A DNA stretch of 26,091 nucleotides, from positions 1-26,091 of the forward strand of contig JAKSYS010000778.1 in assembly GCA_022925895.1 (NCBI GenBank). Direction: 5' to 3'. Origin of the DNA: Fragilaria crotonensis (lineage: Eukaryota > Bacillariophyta > Fragilariophyceae > Fragilariales > Fragilariaceae). The notes below the pieces were generated by a model. That model worked only from the letters and a program-made list of their open reading frames with translations. It did no database searches and was not told the origin of the DNA. Below, piece by piece: positions 9,041-17,914 of this stretch (position 1 is its first letter; every line of letters starts with the position of its first letter). Position numbers and translations under genes: made by a program.

Positions 9041-11204
9041 ATGACAACAGCCAAGATTGCCAACGACAGTCACTCCGAGAAGGAACTCAAACACGCACAT
9101 TCTACCGGCGAAATTGCAAGGCTCATCGGCTACAACAAACGAAAATGTATGTTTCGTAAATGTTATACTCGACGTTTCAGCATCGAACAGTCGACCGACG
9201 ATATCAACAAGGCTGCCACCGATGCCGACCAACAGTTCCATGGACCCTACGCTCATATCCGAAAGACCTTGGATTACACGTATCATACGCATTATCGGAA
9301 ACAGCGACAATGGCTTCAAGATTCCATCATTGATACATTCATGGAGAATCTCGTAAATGGCAACGATGCCATGACGACGCCACAAGAACCATGGTTCATC
9401 TATACCGTCGGAGCTCCAGGGGCGGGGAAGCGTCACACAATTATGAAATTGCTGGAGGAAGGAAAGCTTCCTCTATTGAGCTTTGTGCATGTCGATCCGC
9501 AAGAGATTCGTCGTCGTCTTCCCGAGTTTGCGTCCTACGTGCTCAAGAGTCCAGATCGGGTGGACCGATTGACGGGGAAGGAGGCAGGACATGTGATGGA
9601 GATTTTAGTTCGTGTCGCTCTGGAGAAGGGAAAAAATGTCGTGTTGGATGGGAGTCTCCATGATGCCGATTGGTATGCCGGATTCTATCAAGAACTGCGT
9701 GACAAGTATCCCAAGATGCGTCTTGCACTTTTGCACATTACAGCGCCTCGTGAATTGATTCTTCATCGTGCCACTGTAAGTACTTTTTGCATTCGTTCTG
9801 TTTTTATTTAATTTTCCGAAAATTTGCCGTGTGGAAAGCGAAGTACGGTACACGACACATGGTGATTCAACCATTCTGTCGTGGTTCGTCATTGTGGTTG
9901 ATTTCCGAACGTACGTTGTCTTGGTCACGTTTGGTCTCTCACAATTTTGCGCTTGCGACTCCACGTCGATTGTCATTATGACTATCAAACAACGGAACAA
10001 AATACACCATCAGGATGTGGAGATGTGGACCCATCGTCATATTTCCATTGAGAGGATCGACAAGATCTTGGCTCAAATACCCCTTTCAATAGAACGCCTC
10101 CGACCAGAGGTCAATTACTTGTGCGAACTGCACAATGGTCGCGACGGAATCAAGATCATTGGTGATACCTGGGATCACTTTTCTCAGACATTTCAGCAAA
10201 CGTGTGCAGTCATCGTCGATGCCGACAAGAGACCGCCCGAAAAGGTGCAAGAAGCGATCCAAGCGATTTTTCGCCATATGACTTCCACACTATGGAAGAA
10301 GACTCTTTTTGCAGCTGGGATGTCGTCGGAAGAAAACTACAAGGCACCTGCGGATGAGCAGGGTTTCTACGGGCCGTTTGCCGATATTCGATCGACGCTG
10401 GACTACAGCTACCACGAGCACTACGAGAAGAAGCGACAATCTCTTCAGGACAAGATTCTCACCGACATGCTGAACTCAGCTGTAATCACCGACAAGAATG
10501 GCAATGTATGTACGACTCCCACCGAGCCATGGTTGGTGTTCACAGCCGGAGCAATGGGAGCTGGAAAGTCCTACACTATGAATCTGCTAGTGGAAAAAGG
10601 TAGATTCCCATTGTTGGCGTTCGTGTTGGTTGACCCTGACGAGATTCGTCGGCATTTGCCTGAATTCCACATTTACGTGGAACAGAATCCTGAGCTAGCT
10701 GGTGAATTGACACGCAAGGAGGCGGGCTTGATTGCCGAAATCCTGACACTTGCGGGTCTTCGCTCGGGAAAGAATGTTTTGGTGGATGGTTCACTCCGCG
10801 ATGCAGATTGGTATAAAGAATACCTTCGTCGACTGCGGCTAGAGTTTCCCAACAACCGTCAAGCCATTATGCATGTGACAGCTCCGCGAGAAGCTGTATT
10901 TCAACGTGCGGCGGCACGTGCCATGACTACTGGACGCATCGTCCCCAAGGAAGTTCTAGAGGAAGCTTTGGAGCAAGTACCTCGGTCCGTGAGGGTGTTG
11001 GAACCGCTGGTCGACTACTTTTGCGAGATCAATAATGCTCCTGGAGCACCTGACCTTGAATTGTTGACTGAAGGCGAGACTTGGGAAACGTTCGAAAGCA
11101 AATGGGTACAAACCTGTGCTTGGATTCCAAATCGACGTCAATTTCTTCGACGGGCTCACGATGCTAATAAGAATCTGTCGCTACCTGGCGTGAGGGAGAG
11201 ATAG
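9041..11204 (+). CDS. Tandem zeta-toxin-type P-loop kinase protein, two exons
   Basis: Exons 9041-9775 and 10014-11204 give 641 residues. Two homologous domains lie in tandem. Domain 1 has Walker A GAPGAGKRHT (K130), HVDPQEIRR (D152) and VVLDGSLHDADWY (D203). Domain 2 has GAMGAGKSYT (K430), LVDPDEIRR (D452) and VLVDGSLRDADWY (D503). These fit the zeta-toxin/UDP-GlcNAc-kinase-like P-loop family, which phosphorylates small substrates in bacteria and occurs widely as single-domain proteins in stramenopiles. Both domains share a preceding segment (GPYAHIRKTLDYTYH and GPFADIRSTLDYSYH) and end in a similar helical tail. The substrate and any toxic role in this organism are unknown; no antitoxin partner is seen. 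The first start at 9041 is the first in-frame ATG. Domain 1 has Arg after the Walker Lys, unlike the usual Ser/Thr, so its activity may differ. Confidence 0.85.
9776..10013 (+). other. Intron in the tandem P-loop kinase gene
   Basis: Donor GTAAGT at 9776 and acceptor CAG at 10011-10013; phase 0. With this splice the 41 residues from HRAT of domain 1 to NYLC align without any gap to QRAA...DYFC of domain 2, whereas the unspliced reading runs into a stop at 9811. Length 238 bases. Domain 2 has no intron at the equivalent place. Confidence 0.88.
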
Positions 11205-11451
11205 TTTAGTTGCCTCTGAGTTGGTTTGTGATCACTAATGTGGCAGGTACTGTACCATTTGCAACGGAACTTGACGGTTTCGGCAAGTTTCTGCATATAA
11301 AGAAACGGAATTCTACCGTTTCAGCGCTTTTCTGTACATGGAAGAAATAATCTGCGTTAATTGCCATTATTTTCAACGTTTTTCCACCAAGCTCTTCATA
11401 ATAATTGAGAGAAATACACGTGCGACGATCACCGACACACAACACTTGACC
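11205..11451. promoter_or_regulatory. Spacer and leader before the MDR gene
   Basis: These are 247 bases between same-strand genes. The frame of the next gene is open back to an ATG at 11338, but the 38 extra residues look like translated leader rather than protein. Confidence 0.35.
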
Positions 11452-12633
11452 ATGCCTGATCATGACAAATCAACTCAAATGATCGCTATCGTCTTCATCA
11501 TTGCATTCTTCTTTCATGTAATACAAGAAAACATTCCGACTTCGATTGATGTTTGGCCAGCAAAGCCATCACTCAATGGCCAAACCATGAAGGCTATCGT
11601 CTATTCCAAAGCTGGTTCCGACCTGCGCTTTGTCGAAGATCACCCTATACCCGTCATTCGACCGCATCAAGTCCTCATCAAGGTCAAGTATTCAGCTCTC
11701 AACCCTTGTGACTTCAAATTCCGACGCAATTGGACTCCCAACTTTCTTCTTCCGAAACCTAAAATTCCTGGAGAAGACTTGAGTGGTGTTATTGTACAGG
11801 TGGGTTCGAAGGTTGGTGTGGACAGAAGTAACAACGAGCATCGTTCGAACCTCGAGGTGGGTGACCGTGTGGCTGCCATGATGCCTATTTTGGGTGCTCG
11901 TTGGGGTGCACTGGCCGAATATGCTGCCGTCGATGCGTCACTCGTGGCCAAAGTGGGTGATCACAACACGACTTTGGAACAGGCAGCCGCCTTGCCGCTT
12001 GTGGCACTGACCGCTGTTCAAGCTCTGTCGAATTTGGATCCGAAACATAGAAAATCAATTTTGATTCAGGCTGGAGCCGGGGGTGTGGGATCATTCGCAA
12101 TACAGTATGCTAGGAATGTACTAAAGATGGAGCGAATCGCCACTACTGCATCCGCAGGGAAAGCTGACCTTTTGAAAGAGCTTGGGGCCGATGAAGTGAT
12201 TGACTATCGAGTCGATAACTTTGAAGACGTCGTTCAGGGCTACGATGCAGTATTGGATACCATGAGTTGGGCTTACGAGGAGAGAACACTGACTAAGGGC
12301 GTGCTTAAGAAACGCGGTCACTACCTCAACGTATTATCGTCTGACTGGATGATGCATGGTGGAAGCGAACGCGCCAACGGCATTCAATCCATCGTGAATT
12401 ATATGTATTCCAAAGTTCGCAATATGATATTACCAGGACACGTTCCTAGGTATGACCTGGTTATGGTGAATCCAAATGGTGAGCAACTACAAGCCGTATT
12501 GGACCTTATGGAAGATGGCACCCTTCGATCTGTCATTGATCGGACGTTTCCTCTGAGTAAGGCGAATGAAGCATTTTCGTATCTTGAGCAAGGGCATGCC
12601 ATGGGAAAGGTGCTTATAGATCACGATCTATAG
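11452..12633 (+). CDS. Membrane-anchored quinone oxidoreductase-like MDR protein
   Basis: This is a medium-chain dehydrogenase/reductase of the zinc-free quinone oxidoreductase/RTN4IP1-like branch, which reduces carbonyl or quinone substrates with NAD(P)H. The 393-residue protein has a short hydrophobic segment near residues 10-24 (a signal anchor or cleavable signal), then the GroES-like fold: MKAIVYSK, ALNPCDFKFRR, PGEDLSGVIVQVG. The Rossmann fold has AGAGGVG at 207-213, and ELGADEVIDYR follows. The C-terminus is the usual GK.LID form (GKVLIDHDL). I see no clear structural-zinc Cys cluster. I chose the ATG at 11452 because the hydrophobic segment follows directly; an upstream ATG at 11338 would bury it. 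The substrate cannot be told from sequence; location in the secretory system or an organelle is inferred. Confidence 0.88.
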   Translation: MPDHDKSTQMIAIVFIIAFFFHVIQENIPTSIDVWPAKPSLNGQTMKAIVYSKAGSDLRFVEDHPIPVIRPHQVLIKVKYSALNPCDFKFRRNWTPNFLLPKPKIPGEDLSGVIVQVGSKVGVDRSNNEHRSNLEVGDRVAAMMPILGARWGALAEYAAVDASLVAKVGDHNTTLEQAAALPLVALTAVQALSNLDPKHRKSILIQAGAGGVGSFAIQYARNVLKMERIATTASAGKADLLKELGADEVIDYRVDNFEDVVQGYDAVLDTMSWAYEERTLTKGVLKKRGHYLNVLSSDWMMHGGSERANGIQSIVNYMYSKVRNMILPGHVPRYDLVMVNPNGEQLQAVLDLMEDGTLRSVIDRTFPLSKANEAFSYLEQGHAMGKVLIDHDL

Positions 12634-12952
12634 CTCCATACGAAGCATTGCAGTAGGTGCTAGTGATGCTCTCCTTGTTGGTCGCACGACACTTCAACGC
12701 ATGGAAGTGATCTAAAAGGAATCCTTCTTTGCTTTCTGCGTAATTTGATCTCCAACGCGTTGACGGACTTCAACCTCGAACGTTGCATCTCCATTGTGCA
12801 AAGTCAAGAGTGTACAAATTCAGTAAAAAAATAGAGAAGATAGACTCCGAGTACTGGAATAGACCAGAAGACAGTAACTTGTGTAACAGTACTAGTACTA
12901 CTGTACGGTTCCGGTTTTCTGATTTTGGTAAGTCTTCCAAAACAAAAAGATG
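12634..12952. other. Intergenic, 3' flank of the tRNA gene
   Basis: No gene is seen. The T-run read on the minus strand just past the tRNA (plus-strand A-rich 12941-12949) can act as the Pol III terminator. Confidence 0.5.
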
Positions 12953-13034
12953 TGCATTCGGTGGGATTTGAACCCACGAGTGCGAACACAGTGCAACTTG
13001 AGTGCACCCCCTTGGACCGCTCGGGCACGAATGC
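12953..13034 (-). tRNA. tRNA-Leu (anticodon CAA), no intron
   Basis: On the minus strand the acceptor stem GCATTCG pairs with CGAATGC, followed by discriminator A. The anticodon stem GTGCA/TGCAC holds the loop CTCAAGT, giving anticodon CAA for codon UUG. A GAGCGGTCCAAG D-loop with GG, a short extra-arm stem (GTG/CAC) and a GTGGG-TTCAAAT-CCCAC T-arm complete the class II tRNA of 82 bases. CCA is not encoded, as expected in eukaryotes. T-rich sequence follows directly. Confidence 0.95.
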
Positions 13035-13376
13035 TTGTTTCTCCTTCAGATATCAAAAGAGGTAAACCTGCGATATATGATCTCTATCAACACGAAAGAA
13101 CATTTTTTTCATTCTCCAAAGAGGTTCAGGTGTCAGTCCTCTGGTCCATTGGTGCAGTGTGCAGTGTGCCGTTATGTCGAGCGTGAAGTGTGAAGAAACT
13201 CGCCCATCAAGGATGCCCTTCCACAAATAATACCGCTTCATCCCATATTTTCTAATCGGTGTACTCCGATTCATTGGCATATCTGTTCTCACTACGCCAC
13301 GGATGCTGCTCCAAAACAGTAGACTGGTTTATAAACGTTGTGTCAAATACCATTGCAGACTCAGTCAGGTGAACGC
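13035..13376. promoter_or_regulatory. Divergent upstream region of the tRNA and XRN genes
   Basis: These are about 340 bases between the 5' ends of the minus-strand tRNA and the plus-strand exonuclease gene. It contains a CAGTGTG direct repeat near 13156-13170. No firm promoter motif is called. Confidence 0.35.
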
Positions 13377-16300
13377 ATGACTTCAGTGCGACCTGACCAG
13401 TCAAATCCAGGTCGCGACGACGGTGGAAAGTGTCACTACCGACGTTCGTCGTTGCTCGTCAGCGCTTGCACAGCGGCACGCTTGCTGGTATTGTTGTATT
13501 GTTCCTTCGCTCATGCCTTCGCACCAGGCCCTCCGATGCACAAAAATGACTTATGCATAGCCTCAAGCTCGGGAAGAACTAAAAGCTCGAGCGGCCGATT
13601 TGTTAACAAAAGGAGTCCAACAGGACCAGTATCCACAACTTCACTGTACGGCATCAAGGGCTTCCGGGCTTGGTTCGAATCGCAGTTCCCCGATGCTATT
13701 ACCGGAATACCATCGAAGGGATCACAAGAATTCTTTGATCACGTTTTGATTGACATTAATCAACTCTTGCACGTCGCTGTACGACGCAGTACATCAGATG
13801 ATCATGCCTTGGCCATATTAATGAAGGAACTCAATGCCTGCATCGAGCTGGCCACACCGACCAAATCATTGGTCCTTGCCATGGATGGACCACCATCCGC
13901 CGCAAAACTTGCCACATCCCGCAAACGACGACTCGCCACATTGGTCAAGGCCGACTGGAAACAGGCACAATTGGCCCATGTACAGAAATCGAAAAAACTC
14001 AAAATGAGCTCGCACAAGGAGAAGCGACTGCGACAGCGTTATGACGCTGAAGTAAAGACATTGCGCATCACACCTGGGACTAACTTTATGGAGCGTGCCA
14101 ATCAAGCCATGTTGTACTGGGCATGGCAGCGCATGATCCCACAGGAAGGACCGCTGTCCAAAGTTGCGATTTACATTTCGGCCTCGGATTCGCCCGGAGA
14201 AGGAGAAGTCAAGATATTGGATTGGATCCTTCGCAAGCGACCGCAAGGGACTTTGGCGATCATGGGAGGGGATTCGGATCTAGTCTTGGAGGGATTGGTC
14301 ATCCCGCCTAGTATTTGTACCCACAACGTCTTTGTGTTGCTTCCTGGTTTGGGAAAACGATATCTGGTGGTGAGCTTGTGGGAAACGACGCGGCATTTAG
14401 CGCAACTGCTTCCACAACTCAAGGCTGAAGATATCATGAGGGTCCGAACCGACATGGTTCTACTTCTGATTCTCAACGGAAATGACTATCTTCCCAAATT
14501 GCGAGGCTCGTCTGGATTTAACCGGGTCTTTCGGGCCTACATTCACGTCGTCCGGGAGTGGTTGGAGGAAGGCAAGAATGATTTGTTTCTGGTGGATCCT
14601 GACTCGCTCACCTTCCATCTTGATTTTGCCATTGATTTCTTTGGACGCTTAAAGTTGGAGCGTCCCCTCGAATCGGCTGCCACCATCGCAGAGCAGCAAT
14701 TCACCGCCATTACTCCGTTAGGACAACTCAACAACTTAGTTTCGACGCAATTTATGCCCAAACCAATGAGATGGAAGATGATCTACGAGGATGCATCTGA
14801 AGAAGGTAAGGGTATAGACGACGTGGATAGTTCCGAGGAAGTCGACGAGAATGAGCATGACGATGAAGACATTGTCGACTTCACGGAGGACGACATCATT
14901 GACGAGGCTGACAAGGATGACGACGTTTTTGGGGAGGACGACGAAGATGACGAGCTCCTCGTAATTGAAGGGATGAAGAATCGTGCCATACTCCGATTGT
15001 CCTTGGGGAAGCCCGGAACGACCGACTATCATTGCTACGAAGCCAAGTATCATACAGACAGTAAGATCAAAGATTGCAAGAATGAACTTGCGAAGAGGGC
15101 TCTGGAAGATTTGCTGGGTGAAGAATTTCTAGAAAGTTCTAGCGATAACTCGGGACCGACAACATCGAGTTATTCCTGGGAGCTTAACTTCCCTGTTGCG
15201 AGTGATTGTAAGCTGTACCTTGGCGGATTGCTCTGGAATCTTCAAACATATCAAGACGGTATTTGCTCAGATTACGGATACAACTACGGCAAACGCTTGT
15301 CGCCAACAGCGGAAGACCTGGTGAACTTCTTCCAACAGGCAGTCGACGAGGGTCGTTCTGTGGGAAAGAATGAACTCCTCACTTCTGCTTTCTCACCTCC
15401 AGTCAAGAACGGGGTGTCGTGTCTTGCGGCACTGCCATCTCAAATTGGAAACTTGATCGCAGAACCATACTCTGTGATTCCGAGTGACACAGTGGAGGCA
15501 TTTTACGCGGAATGCGTAAGCCGTGTCGACAACACCTTTGATATTCAGAAGTTTTCCGCTCTCTGCGAGGCAGAGGTAGCCAGGCTAGCAAAGGGAAAAA
15601 AGAAAACGATTGCGCGGACTGATGACGGCCTAAAGAGCATTGTTTTGGGTGAAGACTACTGGACTGTCGTGTTCCGCTCCTTCAAACCTTTGGACCCACC
15701 CTTCTCACCACCTCCACCTGTCATCGAAAAGTTCACGCCGCTTTTTGTTAATAGACGAATCAAAGCGGCTCGGTTTGCTGCATCAACCGAACCCCGCGAA
15801 CGCAGCGTTTGGTGTGACAATACGCGCGAGATGTTTACTGGTAAAAAGATGCGCTCTCTTTCAGGGGATATTGACCATTGTGGTATTGGTGATCTGCTGG
15901 CGTCCTCGAAAGGAGGTCGGTCCGTATTCGACGTTGACTATTGGATGCCTTTCCCGAATCGATGGGGGCAGAAGTCTGTAGTGCGATACGATACAAACGA
16001 TGTAGACGATGTGGACAAGCATGCAACAAGCAGCCTGTTCCTGATGACTGATAACGCGACCGATCGCAATCAATCGACGCAGGTGGCTCTGAAGAAACGG
16101 AAAGAAGCGCACAACCAAGTCGTCAACGATGAGATGGTAAAACCCAACATGGGGTTGGACTCCTCACGTCATTCTCACGAGATCAGGAGTGCGGTATCGC
16201 CGCTTGCTCATCTGACCCAGCTCGAGCAAGTAGGTATGATTGACTTGGATTGGAGATCAACCTCTTCCAGATTCGCTGGTTTTGATACCGACGTGTGTGA

Positions 16301-17618
16301 GCGCTTAACACTGTCTGTTTTCAAAGGTGATGCTCCCATCAACTCCCCTTCTGCAGAGGAATTAACATTACCTGTTCGCAAAGGTCATGCTCATATCGAC
16401 TCCCCTTCTGTAGAGGAATTGGTGTTTCAGTTCGACACCCAAGTGATACCAGGTAGCGAACTGCAAGCAAAGGAGTACCTGGCTGCCATGGCTCTGAACA
16501 CGCTGCTGCAAGATACAGACGCAGAGTGGTCCGACGTTTTCATGCTTGAGCTCAAGTCTTTTCTTCAATCGGACAATGACATCAAATCAACATTGTTGGA
16601 AGTTCAGGCTGGGTTGATAAAGTGGAATCAAACGACGAATGGCGTCATTCAGACCGGGCCTGAAGTATCAAACGGCGCTGAACTGATCGGTGCAAATCGT
16701 AAACAACCAAAGAGACTTTCGGACAAGGACCTTGACAAGAGGATAAAAGAGTTCAACATGGAGATCGACCCCGCAAGTCACCCTCCAGCAAGTCGATATG
16801 GTGTCACACCTCTTGTCTATCTGACGCAGCTCGAGCAGGCTGACATGATTGACCTCGAATGGAAGTTTACTACACCGTCCTTTACTGATTTCGCTTCCAT
16901 CAGCCCCGATGAGTTCGAATGCGTGGAATTGATCGTTAGGAAAGGTGATGCACCCATCAACTCCACTTTTTCAAGAGAGTTGGTGTTTCAACGGGATCGC
17001 GAAGTGACGCGAGGAAGCAAACAGCAAATCAAACAGTACCTTGCGTCCATGGCTCTGACGAGATTGCTGGCACGCAAGAGTCAGAAATGGTTCGAATTGA
17101 CGTTCCGGGAGTTAAAGAGCATGCTAATACCAGACTACGAAATCATCAAGAAACCCCGTCTGTCAGAACAAGAGCTCTCCCAACGAATGGCCGATTACAA
17201 TATAGAATCCACCGTCTCTCCCGAATTAAGCATCAGCGACCAAAGCTCCCTAGACTACCTGGGACAGCTGCACTTTGACAAATTGATAAATGCAACTTTC
17301 AAGTTCACACATCCATCGCCGTCTGAATTTGCTTCTGTAGCACCGGAGGACTTTGAGCTGGTGCAATTGGTTGTGACGATGACTGGGGAGAAACTGGCGC
17401 ATCCATTTGAAGGCGAGCTTAGTTTCAAACGAGATAGAGTGATTGGCAGGGACCAGAAGCTAGTCAAGCAAATCCTCGCCGCATCGGCCCTTTCACGATT
17501 GTTGGATCACGAAGAACGGCCTTGGACTGAGTTCACGTACGAGGAATGCAAAGCTCGCTTGCAAGCGCACACAGATATCACTGCAGATGAGAGTCTCCGG
17601 TTGAAAGATGTGCACTGA
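13377..17618 (+). CDS. XRN-type 5'-3' exoribonuclease with plastid presequence and dsRBD-like repeats
   Basis: The protein has 1413 residues in one exon. The XRN nuclease core is clear: GIKGFRAWF (from 92), VLIDINQLLH (D126), AMDGPP (D170), ASDSPGEGEVK (D271, E275, E277), MGGDSD (D299, D301) and LNGNDYLPKL (D370), matching the metal-binding acids of XRN1/RAT1. The helical part follows, with LGGLLWNLQTYQDGI and CLAALPSQIGNLI, after an acidic run. The N-terminus has a basic region, a hydrophobic stretch and A-H-A|F48-A-P, then a Ser/Thr/Arg-rich tract: a diatom plastid presequence. The C-terminal half carries three related repeats starting near 942, 1145 and 1290, shaped like dsRNA-binding domains, and a fourth partial one after the acidic run. 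The frame is open upstream to 13338, but 13377 is the first ATG. Plastid location and RNA substrate are inferred. Confidence 0.88.
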   Translation: MTSVRPDQSNPGRDDGGKCHYRRSSLLVSACTAARLLVLLYCSFAHAFAPGPPMHKNDLCIASSSGRTKSSSGRFVNKRSPTGPVSTTSLYGIKGFRAWFESQFPDAITGIPSKGSQEFFDHVLIDINQLLHVAVRRSTSDDHALAILMKELNACIELATPTKSLVLAMDGPPSAAKLATSRKRRLATLVKADWKQAQLAHVQKSKKLKMSSHKEKRLRQRYDAEVKTLRITPGTNFMERANQAMLYWAWQRMIPQEGPLSKVAIYISASDSPGEGEVKILDWILRKRPQGTLAIMGGDSDLVLEGLVIPPSICTHNVFVLLPGLGKRYLVVSLWETTRHLAQLLPQLKAEDIMRVRTDMVLLLILNGNDYLPKLRGSSGFNRVFRAYIHVVREWLEEGKNDLFLVDPDSLTFHLDFAIDFFGRLKLERPLESAATIAEQQFTAITPLGQLNNLVSTQFMPKPMRWKMIYEDASEEGKGIDDVDSSEEVDENEHDDEDIVDFTEDDIIDEADKDDDVFGEDDEDDELLVIEGMKNRAILRLSLGKPGTTDYHCYEAKYHTDSKIKDCKNELAKRALEDLLGEEFLESSSDNSGPTTSSYSWELNFPVASDCKLYLGGLLWNLQTYQDGICSDYGYNYGKRLSPTAEDLVNFFQQAVDEGRSVGKNELLTSAFSPPVKNGVSCLAALPSQIGNLIAEPYSVIPSDTVEAFYAECVSRVDNTFDIQKFSALCEAEVARLAKGKKKTIARTDDGLKSIVLGEDYWTVVFRSFKPLDPPFSPPPPVIEKFTPLFVNRRIKAARFAASTEPRERSVWCDNTREMFTGKKMRSLSGDIDHCGIGDLLASSKGGRSVFDVDYWMPFPNRWGQKSVVRYDTNDVDDVDKHATSSLFLMTDNATDRNQSTQVALKKRKEAHNQVVNDEMVKPNMGLDSSRHSHEIRSAVSPLAHLTQLEQVGMIDLDWRSTSSRFAGFDTDVCERLTLSVFKGDAPINSPSAEELTLPVRKGHAHIDSPSVEELVFQFDTQVIPGSELQAKEYLAAMALNTLLQDTDAEWSDVFMLELKSFLQSDNDIKSTLLEVQAGLIKWNQTTNGVIQTGPEVSNGAELIGANRKQPKRLSDKDLDKRIKEFNMEIDPASHPPASRYGVTPLVYLTQLEQADMIDLEWKFTTPSFTDFASISPDEFECVELIVRKGDAPINSTFSRELVFQRDREVTRGSKQQIKQYLASMALTRLLARKSQKWFELTFRELKSMLIPDYEIIKKPRLSEQELSQRMADYNIESTVSPELSISDQSSLDYLGQLHFDKLINATFKFTHPSPSEFASVAPEDFELVQLVVTMTGEKLAHPFEGELSFKRDRVIGRDQKLVKQILAASALSRLLDHEERPWTEFTYEECKARLQAHTDITADESLRLKDVH
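16305..16418 (+). repeat. 57-base tandem duplication in the XRN-like gene
   Basis: Two consecutive 57-base units (starting TTAACA at 16305 and 16362) encode LTLSVFKGDAPINSPSAEE and LTLPVRKGHAHIDSPSVEE. The duplication is in frame, adds 19 residues to the first dsRBD-like repeat, and is absent from the matching place in the second repeat (ELIVRKGDAPINSTFSREL). Confidence 0.85.
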
Positions 17619-17914
17619 CAACGCCGGCAAGAAATCGCGATCCCCTGCCACTGTAAATTACACCGATTTTGTAACACTTTATGCAAATCAAATAGACCAC
17701 CGCAACACATCTTCTGTATAAATGTTGTACACATACATCTGCTGCCAAGGCTGCATACGCACCTGGTTTTGCCGAGCCTCAAGCATATCTCTCGTGTTAT
17801 CAAGGAAGTCGTTGGTTTCCCATGCACGCTTGTGCTGTTAACAAGGAATAAGGTTGGCTGACTGTGATTTTCTACTAATTATTATGCATTGGTCCAAAAG
17901 GAGATTCATGCGGT
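17619..17914. other. Convergent intergenic region
   Basis: This is the shared 3' flank of the exonuclease gene (plus) and the NUB1-like gene (minus), 296 bases. No gene and no strong hairpin terminator are seen. Confidence 0.5.

Noticed and set aside
9831-10013. Start of a separate second P-loop gene at 9831
   Set aside because: The sequence before 10014 has no similarity to the other domain, and splicing 9776-10013 gives a gap-free match.
11338-11451. N-terminal extension of the MDR protein
   Set aside because: It would place 38 unlikely residues before the hydrophobic anchor; 11452 fits better, though 11338 is an ATG.
12804-13028. 74-residue minus-strand open frame
   Set aside because: It runs through the tRNA-Leu gene; the apparent protein is a translation of the tRNA.
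13338-13376. Upstream start of the exonuclease gene
   Set aside because: The codon at 13338 is TTG. The first ATG is 13377 and it leaves a normal signal peptide.
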